A stretch of DNA of 13,330 nt from an uncultured Rubellimicrobium sp. GTDB taxonomy: Bacteria; Pseudomonadota; Alphaproteobacteria; Rhodobacterales; Rhodobacteraceae. Made by a program: the position numbers and the translations under genes. Under the pieces are notes generated by a model. It was not told the DNA's origin. It worked only from the letters and a program-made list of their open reading frames with translations, and did not search any database. Location of the stretch: the NCBI GenBank assembly GCA_902805995.1, contig CADCUU010000294.1, positions 1 to 13,330 on the forward strand, given 5' to 3'. The first letter of the stretch is position 1, and every line of letters starts with the position of its first letter. Below, piece after piece: positions 6,469-13,173 of this stretch.

Positions 6469-7368
6469 ATGAAAGCCAAACTCGGCATAGCCCCCATCGC
6501 GTGGTGGAACGACGACCTCGCGGAACTCTCGGACGATGTCAGCCTTGAGGAGTGCCTCGGGCAAGCCTCCGAGGCAGGCTTCACCGGCATGGAAACAGGC
6601 CGCCGCTTTCCCATGGACACCGCCGTCCTTTCCCCGATCCTCGACCGCTATGGTATCAAGGTTTGCGGCGGATGGTTTTCGGGCCTCCTGCTGGACGGAG
6701 ATCTGGAGGCGGAGAAGGACCGCGTCCGGGCGCAGATGGACTTCTTCATCGCCGCCAAGGCCCCCTGCCTCGTCTATGGCGAAACGGCGCGGTCCATTCA
6801 GGGCGACCGAATGAGGCCGCTCGCCACCAAGCCGCGCCTGTCCGACGACGAGATGCGGACTTATGGGCGCAAGATGACCGCCTTTGCGGAGTGGTGCGCG
6901 GGAGAGGCGATGCCGCTGGCCTACCATCACCACATGGCCGCCGCGGTGGAGACGGAGGAGGAGCTCGACGCTTTCATGGCCGCGACGGGCGAGGCGCTGC
7001 CGCTGCTCTACGATGCGGGGCACATGGCATTCGCCGGCGGCGACGTGCTGCGGGTCATCGACCGGCACCACGCCCGCATCTCCCATGTCCACACCAAGGA
7101 CGTGCGGATGGACGTGATCCGCGCGCTCGACCGCACGCGGGAGAGCTTCCTCGACGCCGTCGTGAAGGGCGCCTTCACCGTGCCGGGCGACGGCAGCCTC
7201 GACTTCGAGGCCATCGTGAAGCGGCTCGGCTCCCACGGCTACGAGGGCTGGTTCGTGGTGGAGGCCGAGCAGGACCCGAAGAAGGCCCCGCCCGCCGAGA
7301 TGGCCAAGATCGGCCACAGGGAGCTGATGTGCGTCATGCAGGCCGCCGGCTACGAGGTCGTCCAGTGA
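6469..7368 (+). CDS. iolE: IolE, inosose dehydratase (TIM-barrel)
   Basis: IolE dehydrates scyllo-inosose (2-keto-myo-inositol) to the trihydroxycyclohexanedione used by IolD. The 299-residue protein has the family's characteristic opening LGIAPIAWWNDDL (5-17), and further IolE-like segments: YHHHM (152-156), YDAGHMAFAGGD (181-192), SHVHTKD (205-211) and VVEAEQDP (263-270). D182, H208 and a glutamate in the last segment are likely ligands of the divalent metal of this xylose-isomerase-like barrel. ATG 6469 has only modest upstream signals (GGAG 13 bases away, GAAG four bases away). It follows the terminator after iolD and its stop overlaps the start of the next gene. A related sugar-phosphate isomerase/epimerase function is the alternative, but the motif agreement and adjacency to iolD favour IolE. 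Confidence 0.92.
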   Translation: MKAKLGIAPIAWWNDDLAELSDDVSLEECLGQASEAGFTGMETGRRFPMDTAVLSPILDRYGIKVCGGWFSGLLLDGDLEAEKDRVRAQMDFFIAAKAPCLVYGETARSIQGDRMRPLATKPRLSDDEMRTYGRKMTAFAEWCAGEAMPLAYHHHMAAAVETEEELDAFMAATGEALPLLYDAGHMAFAGGDVLRVIDRHHARISHVHTKDVRMDVIRALDRTRESFLDAVVKGAFTVPGDGSLDFEAIVKRLGSHGYEGWFVVEAEQDPKKAPPAEMAKIGHRELMCVMQAAGYEVVQ

Positions 7369-8183
7369 ACCGCATGCATGGCAAAGTCTGCCTCGTGACC
7401 GGGGCGACGCAGGGCCTCGGGGCGGCGATCGCCCGCCGCCTCGCCGCCGCAGGGGCGGCCGGCGTGGTCATCACCGGGCGCAACGCCGCCAAGGGCGAGG
7501 CTGCGGCCCGCGCCATCACCGAGGCGCACGGGCCCCCCGTGCACTTCGTCCGCGCCGACTTTGCCCAGGTGGAGAACTGCCGCCACGCGGTGGCCGAAGT
7601 GGACCGCCGCTTTGGCCGCATCGACGTGCTGGTGAATGCGGGGGCCTCGACGGAGCGGGGCACGATCCTCGACACCTCGCCGGAGCTGTTCGACCGCATG
7701 TTCGCCATTAACGTGCGAGGACCGTTCTTCCTGATGCAGGAGGCAATCAGGCTCATGATCCGCGACGGCGTGGGGGGGGCCATCGTCAACATCGGGTCGA
7801 TCTCGGCGCTGGCCGGGCAGCCCTTCATCAACCCCTACTGCGCCTCCAAGGGGGCGCTGACCACGCTGACCGCCAACACCGCCTTTTCGGTCATGGCGAA
7901 CCGCATCCGGGTCAACCAACTCAACGTGGGATGGATGGCGTCGGACAACGAACGCGTTATCCAGGCCGAAGGCGGCGATCCGGACTGGGAAGCTAAAGCC
8001 GCAGCCAAGCTCCCCTTCGGACGCCTCGTGGACCCGGAGGAGGCGGCCCGGGCGGTGAACTTCCTCGTCTCCGACGATGCTGGGCTGATGACCGGGGCCA
8101 TCGTCAACTTCGACCAATCGGTCTGGGGCGCGGTGGCCGAAGGGATGCCGGTCCCGAACGGGCCCATGACGCTGGGGGGTTAA
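7365..8183 (+). CDS. short-chain dehydrogenase/reductase (classical SDR)
   Basis: This 272-residue cytoplasmic NAD(P)-dependent oxidoreductase acts on an alcohol or ketone. It shows the cofactor motif TGATQGLG (12-19), NAG (91-93), N116, and the catalytic S145, Y158 and K162 in YCASK. R39 at the end of the second strand hints at NADP preference. GTG 7365 is preferred because it overlaps the iolE stop in GTGA and has GAGG seven bases upstream; ATG 7374 is the alternative and would shorten the protein by three residues. Canonical inositol dehydrogenase IolG belongs to a different (Gfo/Idh/MocA) family and is absent here, so this enzyme is a candidate for forming the inosose from a cyclitol. It could instead act on a sugar acid. 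It converges on the RpiR-family gene with 40 bp between the stops. Confidence 0.9.
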   Translation: MNRMHGKVCLVTGATQGLGAAIARRLAAAGAAGVVITGRNAAKGEAAARAITEAHGPPVHFVRADFAQVENCRHAVAEVDRRFGRIDVLVNAGASTERGTILDTSPELFDRMFAINVRGPFFLMQEAIRLMIRDGVGGAIVNIGSISALAGQPFINPYCASKGALTTLTANTAFSVMANRIRVNQLNVGWMASDNERVIQAEGGDPDWEAKAAAKLPFGRLVDPEEAARAVNFLVSDDAGLMTGAIVNFDQSVWGAVAEGMPVPNGPMTLGG

Positions 8184-8223
8184 GGCGCGGACCGATCCCG
8201 GCACTCGGGCGGCACAGGGGTCG

Positions 8224-9108
8224 TCAGGCGGTGGTGACGATGGGGATGCGCGGACGCTCCGGGTCGTTCTGGAGGCGCGCCGCCAGCGCCACCGCCAGAG
8301 CCTGCGCAAGGCACATCGGCGCCGCGAGCGAGCGCGAGAAGGTATATTCGTGCTCGGGCACCGCGAACAGGACCTCGGCGCTTTTCGCGAGGGGCGACAG
8401 GGTGCTGTCGGAGATGGCCACGATGGGCACGCCGTTCGCGGCGGCGCGGTCCACGATGTTGACCACCTCGGTGGCGTAGAAGCGGAAGGACACCGCGAAG
8501 AGCAGGTCAGTGGGCCGGACCAGCCCCGCCATATGCGTGGCCAGCCCTCCGCCCGGATCGAGGAGCACCGTCCGCTTGCCCAGCATCGTCAGGACATAGC
8601 GCAACAACTCCACCACCGGAACGGAGCGGAGCTGGCCCACGAGGTAGATCGTGTCCGCCTTTTCCATCAGCGCGACGGCGTGGGAGATCCGGTCCGCCGA
8701 TGTTTCGGTGAGAAGATCCTGGAGGGAGGAGATGTCCCGCACCACGAGATCCCTCAGGAAGCCATGGTCGCTTTGGTCCTCCCGGCCACCAAGCTCGCTC
8801 TCGAGCGCGCGGATGCGTGCGTCGAAGCCCGGCGCAGCGGTGGTGAGGCGCGCGCGGAAGAGCTGCTGGAGTTCCTTGAACCCCGTGAAGCCCAAGGCCT
8901 GCGCGAAGCGGACGAGGTTCGAGGCATGGATGGTGCACCGATCCGCGATAGCGCCGAGGGACAGGACCGCGACATCGTTCGGGTTCTGCGTCAGGAATAC
9001 CGCGATCTTCTGATAGGACCGGCTCATCTTCTCGTGCCGGTCGTGGATCAACTGGATCAGCTCTTCGTAGGTCCCTGGCGCGGCCAACGGCTCCTGGGTC
9101 ACCGGCAA
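8224..9108 (-). CDS. MurR/RpiR-family transcriptional regulator (HTH-SIS)
   Basis: This 294-residue DNA-binding regulator has an N-terminal RpiR-type helix-turn-helix domain (about 14-90, recognition region about 51-80) and a C-terminal sugar-isomerase (SIS) ligand domain (about 135-275). SIS domains of this family usually sense phosphorylated sugars or related metabolites. The start is TTG 9108, supported by a perfect AGGAGG (9114-9119 read on the minus strand) five bases upstream; a GTG two codons later is less well spaced. The upstream region carries a TGCAA-N6-TTGCA palindrome shared with the iolD control region, suggesting autoregulation and control of the adjacent catabolic genes. RpiR-family regulators of inositol genes (IolR type) are known in proteobacteria. 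The ligand and the sign of regulation are not visible. Confidence 0.92.
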   Translation of the reverse strand: MPVTQEPLAAPGTYEELIQLIHDRHEKMSRSYQKIAVFLTQNPNDVAVLSLGAIADRCTIHASNLVRFAQALGFTGFKELQQLFRARLTTAAPGFDARIRALESELGGREDQSDHGFLRDLVVRDISSLQDLLTETSADRISHAVALMEKADTIYLVGQLRSVPVVELLRYVLTMLGKRTVLLDPGGGLATHMAGLVRPTDLLFAVSFRFYATEVVNIVDRAAANGVPIVAISDSTLSPLAKSAEVLFAVPEHEYTFSRSLAAPMCLAQALAVALAARLQNDPERPRIPIVTTA

Positions 9109-9133
9109 GCTGGCCTCCTGTTCCTGGGCAGAT

Positions 9134-9153
9134 CCTGCAACGGTTTTTGCAGG
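9134..9153. promoter_or_regulatory. palindrome upstream of the RpiR-family gene, candidate autoregulatory operator
   Basis: CCTGCAA (9134-9140) and TTGCAGG (9147-9153) form a perfect 7-bp inverted repeat with a 6-bp spacer. It lies 25 bases upstream of the TTG start and 14 bases beyond the ribosome-binding sequence, where a bound repressor would block transcription. Its core is identical in half-site and spacing to 4416-4431. A possible -35 (TAGACA, minus strand 9171-9166) would place the -10 at the edge of this site, but that -10 is poor. Confidence 0.65.
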
Positions 9154-9177
9154 CCGTGGCGCCGTTGTCTATCACGT

Positions 9178-9197
9178 TTGCAGGCAGGTCTTGCAGG
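9178..9197. repeat. direct repeat of operator half-sites, TTGCAGG-N6-TTGCAGG
   Basis: Two exact copies of the half-site from the adjacent palindrome occur at 9178-9184 and 9191-9197, in the same orientation and separated by 6 bp. Together with 9134-9153 this makes four half-sites within 64 bp upstream of the regulator gene. The rest of the 238-bp gap to the kinase stop at 9347 shows no gene and no clear terminator. Confidence 0.5.
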
Positions 9198-9346
9198 TGG
9201 GGCCGCGGTCTGTTCCCGGCGATGAGCATGCTCCGGAGGTCGATGCCGTCGGGGATTGTGAGCGCCTTCAAGACATTGTCGCCCGAGTCCCCGAAGGTGC
9301 CCTAAACATCGCTCCGTTCAAACGGCAACCCGAACGGTGGCAGCCT

Positions 9347-11830
9347 TCAGCAGAGCTGCCCGGCCTCATGACGCTCGCCCGCGTCCTCTCCGGCGCTGTC
9401 CTGCTGGGGGCGGGCACGCTGGATCGCCATAGCAAGATCGTTTGCGCTGAACGGCTTCGCGATCACTGTCTCCCCCTGGAGAACGCGAGGATCGGCGTGG
9501 CCCGTGACAAAGAGGAGGGGCAGGCCAGGATGCGTGGCCCGCAGCCTCTCCGCCAAGGTGGGACCGTCCATGTCCGGCATGACCACGTCGGTGACCACCA
9601 CGTCGAGATGCGGCGTCGTCTGGACGATCAGCATGGCCGCGCCTCCGCTCGCGGCCTCTAGCACCGTGTAGCCGAGGTCGCGCAGGAAAGCGGCTGTCAC
9701 CGGGCGGACCTGATCGTCGTCATCCACGACCAGCACGACCCCGTTCCGCGGCGTCGGAAGGGCCGCGACGCTCGACGGCTCGTCCTCGTGCTCCGCGGGC
9801 GCAGTCGCGCGGGGGAGGAGGAGGCTGATCGTCGTACCTTCTCCCTGCCGGCTTTCGATGGACATGAGGCCGCCAGACTGCTCCACGAAGCCATGCACCA
9901 TGGCGAGGCCGAGCCCCGTCCCCTTGCCCACGGCCTTGGTGGTGAAGAACGGCTCCACTGCCCGGGCCAGGGTGCCGGGCGACATGCCCATTCCCGTGTC
10001 GCTGACGGAGATGACCGAATAGTCGCCGTCCGGAAGCTGCGGCGGACGGGTGGCCTGCGCGGACAGGCGCCACGCCCTGACCGTCAGGTCCCCGCCTTCG
10101 GGCATCGCGTCGCGCGCATTCACCACGAGGTTGAGGAGCGCGACCTCCAGCCGGTGCCGGTCCACCAGAACGGGCCAGGCCTCGGCATCGGCGTCGATGG
10201 TGCAGGTCACCTGCGCGCCGGCCGCGTGGGACAAAAGGTCGGACACGTCTGTCAGGAGTCGGGCCGGCTCCACCACCTTGGGCTTCAGCTCCTCCCGCCG
10301 GGCAAAGGCGAGAAGGTGGCGGACGAGCTCGGCCGCGCGATCGGCCGCCTTGCGGCCGTGCTCCATGATCGACAGGACCTCGGCGTCCCTTACGCGGCGT
10401 TCGATCAGGGCGTAGCTGCCCGTGATCGCGGCCAGCATGTTGTTGAAGTCGTGCGCCACGCCGCCCACGAGCTGGCCCAGCGCCTCGAGCTTCTGGCTTT
10501 GGGCGAGGGCGGCCTGCGCCTCCTCCCGCTGCTTCATCTCGACCTTGAGGTCGGCCGCGGCCTGCGCCAGGGCCTGCGTCCGGTCGGTCACCCGCTGCTC
10601 CAGCTCCGCGTTGAGGGAGCGCAGGTCCGCTTCGGCGCGCTGCCGGGCGAGTTCCCCCCCCACGCGGGCGGCAAAGGCGGCAACCAGACGGCGGGCCAGA
10701 TCAGGATTGGCGAGGGGCTGCGTGTCCATCGCGCAGACTACGCCGACAGGCTTTCCCTGCGCGTCGTGGAATCGCACGCCGACATAGCTCTGGAACCCCC
10801 TCTCCCTCAGGAAGGTGGCCTTGGGGAACCGCTGCTGCGCGTCCCGCGCGACGAGGCTGCTCCCGTCGGCAAGGGTCTCGGCGCAGGGCGTATGCTCGAC
10901 CGGCATCTCGAACGGGTCGATGACGCGACCGCCGGACCAGACGGCAAGCGAGCGGACCCGGTCCCCGGCCTCGTCGGCGGTGACCGCGATATGGGTGTGC
11001 TCCACGCCCAAGCCAGCGGCGAGTTCACGGGCCAGCTCGGCCAGGAGGATGTTGTCGCTGATGCCGGAGGACACGGCGGCGGCGGCCCGCAGGGCGTCCT
11101 CGGCGCGCTTGCGTTCGCTCAGGTCGCGCAGGATGACCGTGAGGTTTCGCCGTCCGTCGCTGGTCCAGTTGGCCACCGACACCTCGACGGGGATGACGCC
11201 GCCATCCTTGCGCCGCGCAAGGCTTTCGACGGGGCGCTCTATCTCCGCGAGGCTTGGCCCGGTGCGCTCGGGCAGGAGAAGCGTGATCTCCTGTCCCTCG
11301 GCGTCCTCCATGGCATAGCCGAACTGCCGGACCGCCGCCGCGTTCATCCACTGGATGCGCCCCTGCCCGTCCGTGGTCAGGATCGCGTCGAAGGCCCCGT
11401 CCACCACGGCGCTGAACCGGGCGTTCAGGCGTTCGCGCAGGATACGCTCCCGGTCGTGGGCCGGGCTGGCGTCGATCACCTGGATCAGCGCGAACCGGGC
11501 GCTCCCCCGCTCCAGCGGCTTGACGACGACGTTATGGACAAGGGGCCGGCCATCGCGCCGGTGCAGGGGCAGCAACGCGGGATTGAGGGCATGGCTCAGC
11601 GTACTGGAGATCCCCAGTTCCAGCGCGTCGGCGATGGCCAGGGTGAGGCGCGAGCTTTCCAGACGGGGAAAGAGGTGGCCGAGGGTCCGCCCCGTCCCGG
11701 TTTCGGACGGGATGCCCGACATGGTCGCGAACCAGCCGTTCCACCACAGAAGCCGCCCGGTGGAGTCGAGCAGGATGAGGCCACCCTCGAGATCGTTCAG
11801 GGCAGCGGCGATGAGGCCCGCGTCAATCAT
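9347..11830 (-). CDS. hybrid histidine kinase: PAS-PAS-GAF-coiled coil-HisKA-HATPase-REC
   Basis: This 827-residue protein has no membrane segment or signal peptide, so it is a cytoplasmic sensor. Two PAS domains lie at about 10-120 and 135-240, and a GAF domain at about 250-395. A coiled coil (about 395-445) leads into the kinase. The phospho-acceptor is H460 in AHDFNN; the ATP-binding domain has N571 (N-box), D611 in DTGMG, FFTTK (628-632) and GKGTGLGL (635-642). The C-terminal receiver (about 698-808) has acidic residues 703-705, phospho-acceptor D748, T776 and K792, so all catalytic positions are intact. It is the last gene of its operon and overlaps the CheC-like gene by eight bases. The signal is unknown; PAS and GAF domains commonly bind haem, flavin, nucleotides or small ligands. 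The receiver may pass phosphate onward or act as a phosphate sink. Confidence 0.92.
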   Translation of the reverse strand: MIDAGLIAAALNDLEGGLILLDSTGRLLWWNGWFATMSGIPSETGTGRTLGHLFPRLESSRLTLAIADALELGISSTLSHALNPALLPLHRRDGRPLVHNVVVKPLERGSARFALIQVIDASPAHDRERILRERLNARFSAVVDGAFDAILTTDGQGRIQWMNAAAVRQFGYAMEDAEGQEITLLLPERTGPSLAEIERPVESLARRKDGGVIPVEVSVANWTSDGRRNLTVILRDLSERKRAEDALRAAAAVSSGISDNILLAELARELAAGLGVEHTHIAVTADEAGDRVRSLAVWSGGRVIDPFEMPVEHTPCAETLADGSSLVARDAQQRFPKATFLRERGFQSYVGVRFHDAQGKPVGVVCAMDTQPLANPDLARRLVAAFAARVGGELARQRAEADLRSLNAELEQRVTDRTQALAQAAADLKVEMKQREEAQAALAQSQKLEALGQLVGGVAHDFNNMLAAITGSYALIERRVRDAEVLSIMEHGRKAADRAAELVRHLLAFARREELKPKVVEPARLLTDVSDLLSHAAGAQVTCTIDADAEAWPVLVDRHRLEVALLNLVVNARDAMPEGGDLTVRAWRLSAQATRPPQLPDGDYSVISVSDTGMGMSPGTLARAVEPFFTTKAVGKGTGLGLAMVHGFVEQSGGLMSIESRQGEGTTISLLLPRATAPAEHEDEPSSVAALPTPRNGVVLVVDDDDQVRPVTAAFLRDLGYTVLEAASGGAAMLIVQTTPHLDVVVTDVVMPDMDGPTLAERLRATHPGLPLLFVTGHADPRVLQGETVIAKPFSANDLAMAIQRARPQQDSAGEDAGERHEAGQLC

Positions 11831-12467
11831 CTTGCCCCGCAGGAACAGGGGCCTCGGTGGCGCGCAGGATGAAATCGTTGATGAGGTCCTTCAGACGCTC
11901 CAGCGACGGCAGGTCCATCAGAAGGGCGATGTAGCCCTGGATGTCACGCTCCCGCACGCGGAAGTCGATGAACAGGAACAGCACGAGGCCGTTGTCCTCG
12001 TCCGCCCGGTCCGAGGCGAAGAGCTGGGCGTCGGTGGTCCGGATGACCTCGGGCAGCGACATGTCGAGCCGCTGCCGCAGCATGTTCGCCATCGTCGCGA
12101 GGCAGCCGTTCAGGACGATGTTGCCGATCTCGGCCACGGCCTCCTGCTCCATGTCGGCCACGTCGGCGAGGGGGACGGCGTCGCCCACGACCGCGCGCAC
12201 GAGCTCCAGGCTGTTGGCCTCGGGGAAGACGAGCAGCGCCTGGCCGGAGAACCGCCCGACGAAGCTCTGCTGCACGGCCAGGAGGCTTCCCGTGTTGCCG
12301 CGCACCGCGAGCGCCGTCGCCTGCTCGCGCGAGACGACGTCGACGGAGGGGACGGACAGCAGGACCTGCCCGCCGACCATGCGCGCAAGGCTCGCGGCGG
12401 CGCGGCCGACGCCCAGATTGGCGAGCTCGGACAAGGCATCGCGCTCAAGCTCGCTCAGTTCGATCAT
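11823..12467 (-). CDS. CheC-like CheY-phosphate phosphatase
   Basis: This 214-residue protein has the duplicated CheC/CheX/FliY phosphatase motif, (D/S)-x3-E-x2-N-x22-P. The first copy is exact: D10, E14, N17 and P40. The second has E113, N116 and P139 with the same 22-residue spacing, but E109 at the position that is usually Asp or Ser. Both active-site Glu/Asn pairs are therefore present. CheC dephosphorylates CheY-type receivers in chemotaxis systems; in Bacillus it works with CheD, which is not in the window. The likely partner is the CheY-like receiver encoded just upstream, whose stop overlaps this ATG in ATGA. A GGAG element sits seven bases before the start. Size matches CheC (about 200 residues). 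Confidence 0.88.
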   Translation of the reverse strand: MIELSELERDALSELANLGVGRAAASLARMVGGQVLLSVPSVDVVSREQATALAVRGNTGSLLAVQQSFVGRFSGQALLVFPEANSLELVRAVVGDAVPLADVADMEQEAVAEIGNIVLNGCLATMANMLRQRLDMSLPEVIRTTDAQLFASDRADEDNGLVLFLFIDFRVRERDIQGYIALLMDLPSLERLKDLINDFILRATEAPVPAGQDD

Positions 12468-12904
12468 GATGCCGCTCCACGCCGGAGGCGGAGTGCGGCG
12501 GCGGACAGAAAGGCGCCCAGCGCCTCATCGTTGACAGGCTTGGGGATGAATGTCGCGTCCAGCGAACGGGCCCGGGCGATGATCTCGTCCTGGACGTTGG
12601 CCGAGATGATGGCGATCGGCAGGGCCGGCCAGTGCTGCCTCAGGTCGGCGGCCAGCGTAAGGCCGTCGCTGCCGGGCATGTTGAAGTCGATGAGCGCCAC
12701 ATGGACCTGCTGAGCCTGCGCCCGGGCAAGGGCCTCGTCGGCGTTGCCCGCTTCAACGTGGGTCCAGTTGGGACGCAGCCGTCCCAGCGCCTTGGCCACG
12801 ACCATCCGGGCGAGCTTGCTGTCGTCGACGATCAGCACCGTGGGCTGGACGGCCCCGCCGTCCTCCGATCCAATCACCTGGCAGTCACTTTCATGATCTC
12901 TCAA
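12464..12904 (-). CDS. single-domain CheY-like response regulator
   Basis: This 146-residue protein is one receiver domain with no output domain. It has the acidic pair D27-D28 (VDDSK), phospho-acceptor D73 (LIDFNMPG), S101 in IISAN and K122 in PKP. The start is uncertain. TTG 12904 gives the longest form but has no clear ribosome-binding site; an in-frame GTG at 12877 would give a 137-residue form. Either leaves a tail before the receiver core, which begins near residue 22. It probably receives phosphate from the CheA encoded upstream and loses it through the CheC-like protein downstream. There is a 14-bp gap to the STAS gene upstream and a 4-bp overlap with the CheC-like gene. Confidence 0.87.
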   Translation of the reverse strand: MRDHESDCQVIGSEDGGAVQPTVLIVDDSKLARMVVAKALGRLRPNWTHVEAGNADEALARAQAQQVHVALIDFNMPGSDGLTLAADLRQHWPALPIAIISANVQDEIIARARSLDATFIPKPVNDEALGAFLSAAALRLRRGAAS

Positions 12905-12918
12905 TGTCGCTTTGCAGG

Positions 12919-13173
12919 CTACATACCTGGGGCGGACGCTTCAACTATTCCAGGTTCGATCCAACGCGCAACGAACGGATCGCCGCAGGGACCCCGAACC
13001 TCCCGGCCCGCGGCCAGCACGACCTGGATGACAGCGGTATGCAGACGCCCCGCCCCTGTCCAGTCGATGATCCGGGCGGATGGCTCCTGAAGAAGCCGGA
13101 GCAGCGTTTCGGCATCCTCGACGGGGCAGTCGCCGTCGAGGTGGATGGTCGGGCCGTCCAGGCGGATGGTCAT
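12919..13173 (-). CDS. small STAS-domain protein
   Basis: This 84-residue protein looks like a STAS (sulfate transporter/anti-sigma antagonist) fold: a short strand-rich start, then IIDWTGAGRLHTAVIQVV (35-52), where STAS proteins carry the loop before the central helix. T39 lies where many antagonists carry the phosphorylated Ser/Thr, but I cannot align this securely. Its ATG overlaps the stop of the CheA gene in ATGA, so the two are almost certainly co-translated. Small STAS proteins encoded beside CheA occur in other chemosensory clusters; their role there is poorly defined. It may be a scaffold or a phospho-switch. Confidence 0.7.
   Translation of the reverse strand: MTIRLDGPTIHLDGDCPVEDAETLLRLLQEPSARIIDWTGAGRLHTAVIQVVLAAGREVRGPCGDPFVARWIEPGIVEASAPGM

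Noticed and set aside
6552..7364. Open reading frame through iolE continuous with the short-chain dehydrogenase, suggesting a large fusion
   Set aside because: The upstream part is an out-of-frame reading of iolE, rich in Arg/Gly/Pro; the dehydrogenase begins at GTG 7365, where a GAGG and the GTGA overlap support a normal start.
9788..11872. 694-residue + strand open frame opposite the hybrid kinase
   Set aside because: It is antisense to a gene with intact kinase motifs, and its Gly/Arg/His-rich composition is typical of the complementary frame in GC-rich DNA.
12912..12918. TTGCAGG half-site between the STAS and CheY-like genes
   Set aside because: It is a lone half-site with no partner, within an operon that has no other link to the RpiR-family regulator.
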